Shown piece after piece: positions 1-8,751 of a stretch of 64,000 bases of DNA; within the stretch, counting starts at the first letter, position 1; each line of letters begins with the position of its first letter. Both the position numbers and the translations under genes were made by a program. Source of the stretch: Streptomyces mutomycini. GTDB lineage: Bacteria; Actinomycetota; Actinomycetes; Streptomycetales; Streptomycetaceae. The notes below the pieces were generated by a model. The model worked only from the letters and a program-made list of their open reading frames with translations. It was not told the origin of the DNA and made no database searches. The DNA lies in contig NZ_MAPV01000116.1 of assembly GCF_001700505.1 (NCBI RefSeq), positions 30,986 through 94,985 of the forward strand. The letters run 5' to 3'.

Positions 1-1884
1 CTCGACCCGGCGAACCCGGACCGCCTCTACCTCGCACTCGGGACGTACGCACAGGCATGGGCGTCCCCCGGCGCGGTGCTCCGGTCCGAGGACCGCGGCG
101 CGACCTGGGCGCGTACGGATCTCACCGTGCGTCTCGGGGCGAACGAGGACGGCCGGGGCTGCGGCGAGCGGCTCCTGGTCGACCCGCGCGACAGCGAGAG
201 GCTCTGGCTCGGCACGCGCCACGACGGGCTGCTGCGCTCCACGGACCGCGGTGCCACCTGGGCCGCCGACACCTCCTTCCCGGCCACGGCATCGGCGACC
301 GGCCAGGGCGTCACCCTGCTGGTGGCGGCCGGCCGCACGGTGTACGCGGGCTGGGGCGACGGTGGCACGGCCCTCTACCGCACTGACGCCTCCGGCGGCT
401 GGGAGGCCGTCCCCGGGCAGCCTTCCGCCGGTGCGGCGACGAGGGTGCCGGTCCGAGCGGCGTACGACGCGGGCAGCCGTGCGCTGTACGTGAGTTACGC
501 CGACGGGCCGGGCCCGAACAACCAGGCTGACGGCTCGGTGCACCGGCTCGACACGGTGACCGGGACCTGGAGCGACGTGACCCCGGTGGCGCCGGGCGAC
601 GGCGACGCGTTCGGTTACGGCGGGGTCGCCGTCGACGCCAGGCGCCCTGGCACTGTAGTCGTGTCCACGAACAACCGCTGGGGCCCGGTGGACACCCTGT
701 TCCGCTCCACGGACGGCGGAGCGAGCTGGACCTCGCTCAAGGACTCCGCGGTGCTGGACGTGTCGGAGACCCCGTATCTGAAGTGGGACGCGGAGCCCAA
801 GTTCGGCTGGTGGATCCAGGCCGTCGCCGTGGACCCGTACGACTCGCGGCACATCGTGTACGGCACCGGCGCGACGGTCTTCGGGACGCGTGACCTGGTG
901 CACTGGGCCCCGGAGATCCGGGGTCTGGAGGAGTCGGCGGTGCGGCAGCTGATCGCGCCCCCCTCGGGCGCACGGCTGCTCAGCGGTCTCGGGGACATCG
1001 GCGTCATGCGCCACGACTCCCTGACCGTCTCCCCGTCGCGCGGCATGGCGTCGGATCCGGTGTTCGGCACGGCGACCGGACTCGCCCTGGCCACCCTGGA
1101 ACCGTCGTACGTCGTGCGGACCGGATGGCCGTCGGGCTCCGACTCGGCCGGTGCGTACTCCCGGGACGGCGGGGCGAGTTGGCAGCCCTTCGCCTCCCAG
1201 CCGGCGATCGCCCCCTCGGCTCCGGGCCCGGTGGCGGTCTCCGCCGACGGGGCGACGCTGCTGTGGTCGTTCGTCCACTGGGACGGCACGAAGTACGCGG
1301 CGCACCGCTCCACGGACGGCGGCTCCACCTGGGCCGAGGTCCCCTCGTTCCCGAAGGGCGGCACGCCGGTCGCCGACCCGCTCGACCCGAAGCGCTTCTA
1401 CGTGTACGACACGGACGCGGGCGCGGTCTTCCTGTCCACGGACAAGGGCCTGACCTTCACCGAAGGGGCCACCCGACTCCCCTCCGGGGACGTGCAGTTC
1501 CGCATCGCGGCGGCTCCGGGGCGCTCCGGGGATCTGTGGCTCTCCGCCAAGGACGACGGGCTGCTGCGCTCGACGGACGGCGGCCGCACGTTCACGCCGG
1601 TGGCCGGCTGCCAGGCCTCGCACGCCCTCGGCTTCGGGAAGGCCGCCCCGTCGAAGGGACGGGCCGGCTACCCGGCGGTCTTCCAGACCGGGCGGGTCTC
1701 CGCGACGTACGACGGCGTGGCCGTGCTCCGTTCGGACGACGCGGGCGCGACCTGGGTCCGCATCAACGACGACGCCCACCGGTGGGGGTGGACCGGTGAG
1801 GTCATCACCGGCGACCCCCGCGTCCACGGCCGTGTCTATCTGGGCACCAACGGCCGCGGCATCCAGTACGCCGACCCCCAGTAG
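1..1884 (+). CDS. GH74 xyloglucanase, 5' end outside window
   Basis: The frame is open from base 1, so the true start and signal peptide lie upstream. The visible 627 residues carry about eight Asp-box (BNR) motifs of the form S-x-D-x-G-x-T/S-W (SEDRGATW, STDRGATW, STDGGASW, SRDGGASW, STDGGSTW, SDDAGATW), spaced as in the twin seven-bladed propellers of GH74. Family members are secreted endo- or oligo-xyloglucanases cutting the beta-1,4-glucan backbone. The catalytic aspartates were not assigned, because one is expected in the missing N-terminal part. There is no carbohydrate-binding module after the propellers. The gene lies 15 bp before a GH42 gene and heads a GH74-GH42-GH95-GH12 series, which supports xyloglucan over plain cellulose as substrate. 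A sialidase- or sortilin-like Asp-box protein is the alternative. Confidence 0.85.
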   Translation, partial: LDPANPDRLYLALGTYAQAWASPGAVLRSEDRGATWARTDLTVRLGANEDGRGCGERLLVDPRDSERLWLGTRHDGLLRSTDRGATWAADTSFPATASATGQGVTLLVAAGRTVYAGWGDGGTALYRTDASGGWEAVPGQPSAGAATRVPVRAAYDAGSRALYVSYADGPGPNNQADGSVHRLDTVTGTWSDVTPVAPGDGDAFGYGGVAVDARRPGTVVVSTNNRWGPVDTLFRSTDGGASWTSLKDSAVLDVSETPYLKWDAEPKFGWWIQAVAVDPYDSRHIVYGTGATVFGTRDLVHWAPEIRGLEESAVRQLIAPPSGARLLSGLGDIGVMRHDSLTVSPSRGMASDPVFGTATGLALATLEPSYVVRTGWPSGSDSAGAYSRDGGASWQPFASQPAIAPSAPGPVAVSADGATLLWSFVHWDGTKYAAHRSTDGGSTWAEVPSFPKGGTPVADPLDPKRFYVYDTDAGAVFLSTDKGLTFTEGATRLPSGDVQFRIAAAPGRSGDLWLSAKDDGLLRSTDGGRTFTPVAGCQASHALGFGKAAPSKGRAGYPAVFQTGRVSATYDGVAVLRSDDAGATWVRINDDAHRWGWTGEVITGDPRVHGRVYLGTNGRGIQYADPQ

Positions 1885-1899
1885 AGGAACGAGAAGTCC

Positions 1900-3876
1900 A
1901 TGCCGTCCCTGCACGACGCCACCCGTGGCCGCGTCCTCTTCGGAGGCGACTACAACCCCGAGCAGTGGCCCGAGGAGGTGTGGGCCGACGACGTCCGGCT
2001 GATGAAGGAGGCCGGGGTCAACTCCGTCACCGTCGGGGTCTTCTCCTGGGCAGCGATCGAACCACGCCCGGGACAACGGGAGTTCGGCTGGCTGGACCGG
2101 CTGCTGGACCTCATGGCCGCCAGCGGGATCGGGGTCGTCCTCGCCACACCGACGTCGTCGCCGCCCCCGTGGATGGGCGCCCTGCACCCGGAGACACTGC
2201 CGCGCACCGAGGACGGCACCATCGTCAACTACGGCTCCCGGCAGCACTTCTGTCCGAGCTCTCCGGTGTACCGGCGCTACGCCGCGGCCCTCACCGAGGA
2301 CCTCGCCGCGCGGTACGCGGACCATCCGGCGCTCACCGTGTGGCACATCAACAACGAGTACTGCACGCACTGCTGGTGCGACGAGACCGCCGCCCACTTC
2401 CGGCGCTGGCTGGCCTCGCGGTACACCACCCTGGACGCGCTCAACGACGCCTGGGGCACGGCGTTCTGGAGTCAGCGCTATGACGGCTGGGGGGAGATCC
2501 TGCCGCCGCGCCGGGCGCAGTACATGCGCAATCCCGCGCAGGAGCTGGACTTCAAGCGGTTCACCTCCGACGCGCTGATGGAGTGTTACGTCGCCGAGCG
2601 GGACATCGTCGCCCGGCACACCCCGCACATCCCGGTGACGACCAACTTCATGCCGCTGTGGTCGGGGCAGGACGCCTGGGCCTGGGCGGAGGAGGAGGAC
2701 ATCGTCTCCGTCGACGTCTACCCGGACCCGACGGACCCCGCCGGCGGCCAGTACAACGCGATGCTCGCCGACATGACCCGCTCGCAGGCGCGCGGGCCGT
2801 GGATGCTGATGGAGCAGGCCGCCGGGCCGGTCAACTGGCGCGGGGTCAACCACCCCAAGCCGGAAGGCCTCAACCGGCTCTGGTCGCTGCAGTCGGTGGC
2901 CAGGGGCGCGGACGCCCTCTGCTACTTCCAGTGGCGGCAGTCCCGGCAGGGGGCGGAGAAGTTCCACTCCGGGATGCTGAGCCACGCCGGCGAGCACGGC
3001 CGCACCTTCCGCGAGGTCAAGCGCATCGGCGCCGAACTCGCCCTGATCGGAGCCGAGGTGAGCGGCACGGAGGTACCGGCCGAGGTCGCCGTGCTGCACG
3101 ACTGGGACGCGTGGTGGTCAAGCACCCAGGCCGGCCGGCCGTCCTCCCTCGTCTCTTACACCGAGCTGATCCAGGCCTGGCACCGAGGACTGTGGGAGAG
3201 CGGAATCGGCACGGAGTTCGCCCGCCCCGAGGCCGACCTGAGCGCGTACCGCATGGTGCTCGTGCCCCAGCTCCAGCTCCTCGCCGACGCGGCGGTCGAC
3301 AACCTCGTCGCGTATGTGCGGGGCGGCGGGACGCTCGTGTGCGGGTTCTTCACCGGTGTCGCGGACGTGGACGACCGGATCAGGCCGGGCGGCATGGACG
3401 GCCGGCTGCGTGAGCTGTTCGGTATCCGCACGGTGCACGAGTGGTGGCCCCTGGACGCGGACGCGACCGTGGAGTGCGACGGTTTCCGCGGCACCCTGTG
3501 GTCGGAGGAGCTGGAACCGGACCGCAGCGCGGAGACGGTGGCCGTGTATCGGGGCGGCGAGCTGGACGGGCTTCCGGCGGTGCTCCGCAAGGGCACCGCG
3601 TGGTACGTCTCGACGCTGCCCGAGCCCGAGGCGCTGCGAGGCCTGCTCGGCCGGGCGGCGGCCGGGGCGGGCGTGCGCCCCGTCCTGGAGGGGCTGCCCG
3701 CCGGGGTCGAGGCGGTCCGGCGGGGCGGCCTGCTCTTCCTGCTGAACCACGGCAGGTCCCCGGCCGGGGTGAAGCTGCCCGGCAGGTACGCCGACCTGCT
3801 CACGGGTGCGGTGACCGACGGCTCCGTGGAGCTGGAGCGCTACGGCGTGGCCGTCCTGAGAGACGCCTCCGCATGA
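1900..3876 (+). CDS. GH42 beta-galactosidase
   Basis: The 658-aa protein has the GH42 layout: a TIM barrel beginning GGDYNPEQWP near residue 15, a trimerisation-type middle domain around 390-590 and a small C-terminal beta domain. Glu153 in WHINNEYC is the expected acid/base and Glu305 in MLMEQAAGPVNW the expected nucleophile. C118 and the cysteines at 155-160 (EYCTHCWC) fit the zinc cluster seen in many GH42 enzymes. There is no signal peptide, so it should act in the cytoplasm on imported oligosaccharides, removing beta-galactose, which fits trimming of xyloglucan side chains after defucosylation. A purine-rich GAGGAACGAGAAG lies before the ATG. The stop overlaps the next ATG by four bases (ATGA), so the two genes are translationally coupled. 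Confidence 0.93.
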   Translation: MPSLHDATRGRVLFGGDYNPEQWPEEVWADDVRLMKEAGVNSVTVGVFSWAAIEPRPGQREFGWLDRLLDLMAASGIGVVLATPTSSPPPWMGALHPETLPRTEDGTIVNYGSRQHFCPSSPVYRRYAAALTEDLAARYADHPALTVWHINNEYCTHCWCDETAAHFRRWLASRYTTLDALNDAWGTAFWSQRYDGWGEILPPRRAQYMRNPAQELDFKRFTSDALMECYVAERDIVARHTPHIPVTTNFMPLWSGQDAWAWAEEEDIVSVDVYPDPTDPAGGQYNAMLADMTRSQARGPWMLMEQAAGPVNWRGVNHPKPEGLNRLWSLQSVARGADALCYFQWRQSRQGAEKFHSGMLSHAGEHGRTFREVKRIGAELALIGAEVSGTEVPAEVAVLHDWDAWWSSTQAGRPSSLVSYTELIQAWHRGLWESGIGTEFARPEADLSAYRMVLVPQLQLLADAAVDNLVAYVRGGGTLVCGFFTGVADVDDRIRPGGMDGRLRELFGIRTVHEWWPLDADATVECDGFRGTLWSEELEPDRSAETVAVYRGGELDGLPAVLRKGTAWYVSTLPEPEALRGLLGRAAAGAGVRPVLEGLPAGVEAVRRGGLLFLLNHGRSPAGVKLPGRYADLLTGAVTDGSVELERYGVAVLRDASA

Positions 3877-6092
3877 TCGACGGAACATGGGAGCCCTGCC
3901 CCGCCATCCGCTGGGAGGACGCGTTCCTCAGCGGCAACGGCCGCCACGGGGCGATGGTGTACGGCGATCCGGCGGACGACCGGGTGATCGTCAACCACCA
4001 CACCCTGGTCCGGCCGAACGGCAGCGAGGACCTGCGGCCGCCGGAGCTCGCCGACGGGCTGGGCCGCCTCCAGGACGCTCTCCTGGCCGGCGACACGAAG
4101 GCGGCCGAGGGCTTCGGCGCGGGGCGTCCGCTGGTGTGGGTCCAGCCCTTCCACCCGGCGTTCCGCTCGCGCGTGCGCCGCACCCGGGGGCTGCACGACG
4201 CGGTCGCCGGATACCGGCGCGAGGTCGACTTCACCACGGGTGAGGTGACCGCGTCGTACGAGGCATGGCGCAGCAGTGTCTTCGTCTCACGGGCCGACGA
4301 CGTGATCGTGCAGCACGTCACCGACCTCGGGCTGACCGCCGAGATCATCCTGGACCACACCCTGCCCGGCGCCCCCGCACACCTGGCGGTCGGCCGCTCC
4401 ACCGTCCTGACCCCGCAGGGCGCACACCTGGCCCTGCGGGTGGGCTATCCGGGCAGCGCACTCGGGTACACGGGCGTCACGGCGGCGCGGGTGGACGGCG
4501 GCACGGTCTCGGTCGCCGGCGAGGGCATCCGGATCGAGGGGGCGCGGAGCCTCACCCTGACGACCCGGGTCGTCCGCGGGGCCGGCCGCCCGGACCTCGG
4601 GGAGCTGTGGGCCGCTCTGCCGGAAGAGGACTACGCCACGCTGCTGGACCGCCACCGGCCTCTGCACCGTACGGCGTACGGGCGCACCTCCTTCACCCTG
4701 CGGGACGCCGCACCGGAGCGGGAGCTGCCCGGCAGCGAGCTGCTGCGTGCCCCCGGGTCACCCGCGCTCCTGGAGCGGCTCTTCGCGGCGGGCCGCTACC
4801 ACCTGCTCTCCTCCTCGGGACTGCTGCCGCCCCGGCTCACCGGTCTGTGGACCGGCGACTGGGACACGGCGTGGTCCGGAGCCTTCACCACGAACGCCAA
4901 CCTCAACCTCCAGATCGCCTCAGCCGCGGCAGCCGCCCTCCCCGAGGTCACCGAGGCCCATGCGGCCCTGGTCCAAGGGCAGTTGGCGGACTGGCAGGAC
5001 AACGCCCGCGCGCTCTTCGGGGCTAGGGGCATCGTCGCGCCGTCCCACACGGACGGCACTTCGGGGCACACCCGGCACTTCCAGCGCGCCTATCCGCTGC
5101 ATCTGTGGACGGCCGGGGCGGACTGGCTGCTGCAGCCGCTCCTGGAGCACGCCGAGGTCACGGCGGGGACTCCGGACGCCGCGCTGACCGGCGCCCTCAT
5201 CCAAGCGGCGCTGTTCTACGAGGACTTCCTCAGCCACGAGGACCCGGACGGAAATCTGGCGGTCGTGCCGTCGTACTCCCCCGAGAACCGGCCGGCCAAC
5301 GCGAGCTGGGGCACGGTGAACGCCACGATGGACATCGCCGCGGCCCGCCACGCCCTGACGACGGCCGCCGAGCACGCTCCCGGGCACCCGTCGGCCGGCC
5401 TCTGGCAGTCACTCGCGGCCCGGCTCCCGGACTACCTGGTGAACGAGGACGGCGCGCTCGCCGAATGGGCGTGGCCGGGCCTGCGGGAGACCTACGACCA
5501 CCGCCACCTGAGCCACCTCTACCCGGTGTGGCCGCTGGACGCGATCAATCCGTACGACACCCCGGAGCTGGCCACGGCTGCGCACCGCGCCCTCGAACTG
5601 CGCGGCTCGGAGAACGACTCCGCCCACGGTCATCTGCACCAGGCCCTGATCGCCGCCCGGCTGCGGGACCCGTCCCGGGTGTCGGCGGCTCTGGGCTCGG
5701 TGCTGGGCGGCGACTTCTTCCACGACTCGCTGATGAGCGCGCACTATCCGTCCCGGAACGTCTACAACGCGGACGCGGCACACACCCTGCCCGCAGCCGT
5801 GATCGAGTCACTCGTCCAGTCGACGCCCGGCCGCCTGGTGCTGCTGCCCGCCGTCCCCGCGGCGTACCCGGCCGGCGAACTCCGGGGGGTACGAACCCGG
5901 TTCGGCGCACACCTGGACCTGCGGTGGTCGGGGGACGGTGCCACGGCCGTGCTGCGTCCCACCCGGGACGCCCGGGTCGACCTGCGTACGGGCGAGGGGC
6001 TCGTCCTCACCGAAACCTCCGCCGGACATCCCACGGCTCCGCTGGAGCTGACGGCCGGCGTGGACCGCGTCCTCACCCTGGGGCCGCGGTAG
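3873..6092 (+). CDS. GH95 alpha-L-fucosidase
   Basis: This 739-aa protein starts at the ATGA overlap with the GH42 gene. It opens PAIRWEDAFLSGNGRHGAMVYG, the usual GH95 N-terminal beta-domain signature, followed by an (alpha/alpha)6 barrel. Asn341, Asn343 and Asn345 in NANLNLQ and Glu471 in SYSPENRPAN match the positions that position water and protonate in GH95 alpha-1,2-fucosidases. The C-terminal part is diverged: the common TGWS/WARL stretch reads RGSENDSAHGHLHQALIAAR. The family inverts alpha-1,2-linked L-fucose, and some members act on alpha-L-galactose; both sugars cap xyloglucan side chains. It has no signal peptide. Its place between a beta-galactosidase and an endoglucanase suggests ordered side-chain removal. 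Confidence 0.88.
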   Translation: MIDGTWEPCPAIRWEDAFLSGNGRHGAMVYGDPADDRVIVNHHTLVRPNGSEDLRPPELADGLGRLQDALLAGDTKAAEGFGAGRPLVWVQPFHPAFRSRVRRTRGLHDAVAGYRREVDFTTGEVTASYEAWRSSVFVSRADDVIVQHVTDLGLTAEIILDHTLPGAPAHLAVGRSTVLTPQGAHLALRVGYPGSALGYTGVTAARVDGGTVSVAGEGIRIEGARSLTLTTRVVRGAGRPDLGELWAALPEEDYATLLDRHRPLHRTAYGRTSFTLRDAAPERELPGSELLRAPGSPALLERLFAAGRYHLLSSSGLLPPRLTGLWTGDWDTAWSGAFTTNANLNLQIASAAAAALPEVTEAHAALVQGQLADWQDNARALFGARGIVAPSHTDGTSGHTRHFQRAYPLHLWTAGADWLLQPLLEHAEVTAGTPDAALTGALIQAALFYEDFLSHEDPDGNLAVVPSYSPENRPANASWGTVNATMDIAAARHALTTAAEHAPGHPSAGLWQSLAARLPDYLVNEDGALAEWAWPGLRETYDHRHLSHLYPVWPLDAINPYDTPELATAAHRALELRGSENDSAHGHLHQALIAARLRDPSRVSAALGSVLGGDFFHDSLMSAHYPSRNVYNADAAHTLPAAVIESLVQSTPGRLVLLPAVPAAYPAGELRGVRTRFGAHLDLRWSGDGATAVLRPTRDARVDLRTGEGLVLTETSAGHPTAPLELTAGVDRVLTLGPR

Positions 6093-6125
6093 CACTCCTC
6101 CATCCCCACATGGAAGGAACACCCC

Positions 6126-6833
6126 ATGGCACGATCCACCCTGACCAGGCTGCTGCTGGCCCCGACGGCAGCGGTCGCCGCACTGATCGGCTTCGCCGCG
6201 GCTCCGGCCCACGCCGCGATCTGGACCTCGTCGGAGCAGTGGGGCAACTACACCACGTCCGACGGCTACATCCTCTACAACAACATCTGGGGCTCCGGAG
6301 CGGGCACCCAGAGCATCTGGGCCAACTCGTCGGGCAACTGGGGCGTGACGGCCAACCACCCGAACACCGGCGGCATCAAGTCGTACCCGAACGCCAAGAA
6401 GATCGTCAACAAGCCGATCACGTCACTCTCGTCGCTGACCAGCGGCTACAACGTGACGGTCCCGTCGTCCGGCGCGTACAACACGTCGTACGACATCTGG
6501 GACACGGACTACGACTACGAGGTCATGCTCTGGGTGAACCACAACGGCGCCGTCGGCCCCCTCGGCACCTCCCAGGGCACCGTCACACTCGGCGGGCACA
6601 CCTGGGCCGTCTACAAGGGCGACAACGGCGCCAACGAGGTCTTCTCGTTCCTGCGGACGTCCGACTCCACCGCCGGCACGGTGAATATCCTGCCCATCCT
6701 GAAGTGGATCAAGGACACCAAGGGCTGGTGGGGCAACGAGACCATCGGCGACGTCCAGTTCGGCTACGAGATCACCTCGTCGTCGGGCGGGCTGAACTTC
6801 ACGACCAACGGGTTCAACGTCTCGTCGAGCTGA
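6126..6833 (+). CDS. Secreted GH12 endo-beta-1,4-glucanase (xyloglucanase/cellulase)
   Basis: The 235-aa protein has a clear Sec signal: a basic start, a hydrophobic stretch LLLAPTAAVAALIGFAAA and cleavage near AHA-A at about residue 31. The mature part is a single GH12 beta-jelly roll. Glu132 in DYDYEVMLWVNHNG is the nucleophile and Glu215 in VQFGYEITSSSGG the acid/base, and the substrate-cleft tryptophans are in place. It closely resembles Streptomyces CelB-type GH12 catalytic domains but has no binding module. GGAAGGAACACCCC precedes the ATG. It would cut xyloglucan or cellulose outside the cell, supplying oligosaccharides for the GH42 and GH95 enzymes encoded upstream. Strict xyloglucan specificity cannot be read from the sequence. 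Confidence 0.92.
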   Translation: MARSTLTRLLLAPTAAVAALIGFAAAPAHAAIWTSSEQWGNYTTSDGYILYNNIWGSGAGTQSIWANSSGNWGVTANHPNTGGIKSYPNAKKIVNKPITSLSSLTSGYNVTVPSSGAYNTSYDIWDTDYDYEVMLWVNHNGAVGPLGTSQGTVTLGGHTWAVYKGDNGANEVFSFLRTSDSTAGTVNILPILKWIKDTKGWWGNETIGDVQFGYEITSSSGGLNFTTNGFNVSSS

Positions 6834-6860
6834 TCCGTCCGGTCCGTCCGGTCCGTCCGG
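6834..6860. repeat. Three tandem copies of a 9-bp repeat
   Basis: TCCGTCCGG is repeated three times without interruption directly after the GH12 stop codon. It is GC-rich but not clearly self-complementary, so a terminator role is only a guess. Confidence 0.7.
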
Positions 6861-6934
6861 GCCGGAGGTGGTCGGGGCCATCAGCGCGTACGCGAGGATG
6901 GCCCCGGCATCGGACCCGCCTCTACGATGGCCCG

Positions 6935-7366
6935 ATGTCCACGATCAAGCAGGTCCAGATCACCTTCGACTGCGCGGAACCCGAGCGCGTCGCACGCTTC
7001 TGGTGCGAGGTGCTCGGGTACGTCGTACCGCCGCCGCCGAAGGGGTTCGCCACGTGGGACGATTTCGATCGCACGCTGTCGCCCGACCATCAGGGGTCGG
7101 CGGCCTGCATCGATCCGTCAGGTGCCGGCCCGCGCTTGTTCTTCCAGCGCGTTCCCGAAGGCAAGGTCGTCAAGAACCGGCTGCATCTCGACGTGCGGGT
7201 CGGCACGGGGCTCGTGGGTGAGGAGCGCCTCGCCGCACTCGAGGCCGAGTGCACACGGCTGGTCGCGCTCGGCGCGGTACGCGTGCAACTGCTGGCTGCC
7301 GATGATGACTACGAGTCGTGCCTGGTGATGCAGGACGTCGAGGGCAACGAGTTCTGTCTCGACTGA
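6935..7366 (+). CDS. VOC/glyoxalase-like protein
   Basis: The 143-aa protein starts MSTIKQVQITFDCAEPERVARFWCEVLGY, the beta-alpha-beta opening of the VOC superfamily, and repeats the fold near RLHLDVRV and VMQDVEGNEFCLD. It matches the compact glyoxalase-like group (Glyoxalase_6 type) common in actinomycetes. Candidate metal ligands are His67 region residues and the terminal Glu in GNEFCLD, but the set is incomplete for a classical glyoxalase I. The ATG at 6935 was chosen because it starts the VOC fold; no strong ribosome site is visible. A 100-bp gap and a repeat separate it from the xyloglucan genes, so it is probably an independent unit. The substrate is unknown. Confidence 0.8.
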   Translation: MSTIKQVQITFDCAEPERVARFWCEVLGYVVPPPPKGFATWDDFDRTLSPDHQGSAACIDPSGAGPRLFFQRVPEGKVVKNRLHLDVRVGTGLVGEERLAALEAECTRLVALGAVRVQLLAADDDYESCLVMQDVEGNEFCLD

Positions 7367-7435
7367 GTGGTGCGGCCTGTGGCAGCACGGTTGCGTCGCC
7401 AGGACGGCCGCGCGGACGGTGCGTCCGGGACCTCA

Positions 7436-7465
7436 ACCGGTGCCGGTGGCCCCACCGGCACCGGT
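7436..7465. terminator. Bidirectional hairpin between convergent genes
   Basis: A perfect 14-bp inverted repeat (ACCGGTGCCGGTGG and its complement) surrounds a 2-nt centre. It lies between the ends of the VOC gene and the convergent esterase-like gene. There is no U-run, as is usual for streptomycete terminators. Confidence 0.7.
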
Positions 7466-7487
7466 CCGGGTGATCGATCCCCCGGTG

Positions 7488-8693
7488 TCACAGGCGCTGC
7501 GGGACGTCCTTGACGAATACGAGGGCGTCGCTTGCCGCGAGGTGCGCCGGGTCGAGCGGGGCGTAGCCGAACCAGGGGGAAACACGGGGCTCGGGCAGCG
7601 TGTCCCCGAGCGCTGTGGCCAGCCGCGGGGCGTCGATGACGCAGTGGTTCTCCGGGAGCGTGCAGAGGAGCCCTTCGAGGGTGTCCGGCGGCGGCGCGTC
7701 CACTCCCTGGTGGCTGATCGTGCCGAGGGCCGTGGCCACGAAGGCGTACTCCTGGCCGAGCCGGGCGCTCACCAGCGCACCGGCGCTCCACCACTCCAGC
7801 GGCATGCCGCCCATCCGCATCGTGCTCCTCTCCCGCTGGAGGTGGGAGTTGTGGGCGTGGACGAGTGCCGGGCCCCGCGCGGCGACGGCCAGGAGGTTGT
7901 GAGCCATCATCTGGTCCCGCACCGCGACCAGCCGGTTCAGGCGGGCCGGCGAGGTGTCGGCCATCCAGTGGTGGTAGCGCAGCAGGCCGGTCGCGGTGCG
8001 CCCGTACAGGTTCGCCAGGTACAGGGCGTCCTGCGAGGTCGCCGTGACCAGGTGCGGCGTCTGCGCGTCGAGCAGCGCCACCAGGTCGTCGGCGAGCAGC
8101 CGTAGCCGGCCGGCCTCGGCCGACCGGCCCACGGAACGGGCCGGGTCCGTCATCGCGGCGGGGTCGGTCCACCGGTCGTCGGTGCCGAGCAGGCGGTCGA
8201 GCGTCTCCCCGGTGCACGGGAGCAGGTCCGCGTCCACCTGGCCCGCGAGGTATGCGTGGAGTGCGGTGAGGGCCTGCCGGGGGCTCGCGGCGCCGGTGAT
8301 CTCCAGCGGGCCGTCGAAACCGGCGAACCGGAGCCGCTCGGACGCGGGCCGGCCTTCGTTGTGGGCGCGCATCCAGCGCACGAGTTCGCGGTTGGCGGCG
8401 AAGCCGCCCCAGCCGTGGCTGATCCCGTGCTCCATGACCTCGTCGAGAGTGCCCGTGCCCCCGGTGACGTAGTCGTCCACCACCAGGCCCATCACGCAGT
8501 CGCTCTCGATCGCGATCGTCCGGTAGCCCTCCTGCTCGACGAGCTGCCGGAAGAGCTCGTTGCGCAGGTCGAGCAGGGTCTCCTCGCCGTGGGTGGGCTC
8601 GCCCAGGGCGAGCAGCCGGGGCCGGACCGGGAGCAGCCTCAGGACGGAGGCAGCCTCGACGGCATGGGTGATGTCCTTGATGTCGGTAGCCAT
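7488..8693 (-). CDS. Erythromycin-esterase-like hydrolase (EreA/EreB superfamily)
   Basis: The 401-aa protein has the family core LLALGEPTHGEETLLDLRNELF, with Glu32, His35 and Glu37 matching the catalytic His/Glu pocket, and later motifs IAIESD, HGISHGWGGFAANRELVRWM, RLRFAGFDGP and HAHNSHLQRE. Characterised relatives open macrolide lactones, but many streptomycete members have unknown substrates, so resistance should not be assumed. Translation probably begins at ATG 8693 (MATDIKDITH); an upstream in-frame ATG at 8753 would overlap the divergent regulator. It shares a roughly 58-bp control region with that MerR gene, an arrangement that suggests drug-sensing control. Confidence 0.85.
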   Translation of the reverse strand: MATDIKDITHAVEAASVLRLLPVRPRLLALGEPTHGEETLLDLRNELFRQLVEQEGYRTIAIESDCVMGLVVDDYVTGGTGTLDEVMEHGISHGWGGFAANRELVRWMRAHNEGRPASERLRFAGFDGPLEITGAASPRQALTALHAYLAGQVDADLLPCTGETLDRLLGTDDRWTDPAAMTDPARSVGRSAEAGRLRLLADDLVALLDAQTPHLVTATSQDALYLANLYGRTATGLLRYHHWMADTSPARLNRLVAVRDQMMAHNLLAVAARGPALVHAHNSHLQRERSTMRMGGMPLEWWSAGALVSARLGQEYAFVATALGTISHQGVDAPPPDTLEGLLCTLPENHCVIDAPRLATALGDTLPEPRVSPWFGYAPLDPAHLAASDALVFVKDVPQRL

Positions 8694-8751
8694 GCCTTCG
8701 ACGGTATCGCTGAACCTTCGGTTGAAACTTTGCCGCGATATCGTCGGCCCC
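8694..8751. promoter_or_regulatory. Divergent control region with short dyad
   Basis: The gap between the esterase-like gene and the MerR gene holds AACC-TTC-GGTT at 8713-8723, and the related string GAAACCTTCAAAG recurs just inside the regulator. Such a dyad would suit a dimeric MerR protein. No convincing -35/-10 pair was found. Confidence 0.4.

Noticed and set aside
7488..8693. Assigning macrolide resistance to the esterase-like gene
   Set aside because: The superfamily motifs are present, but most members have no shown macrolide activity and there is no macrolide gene context.
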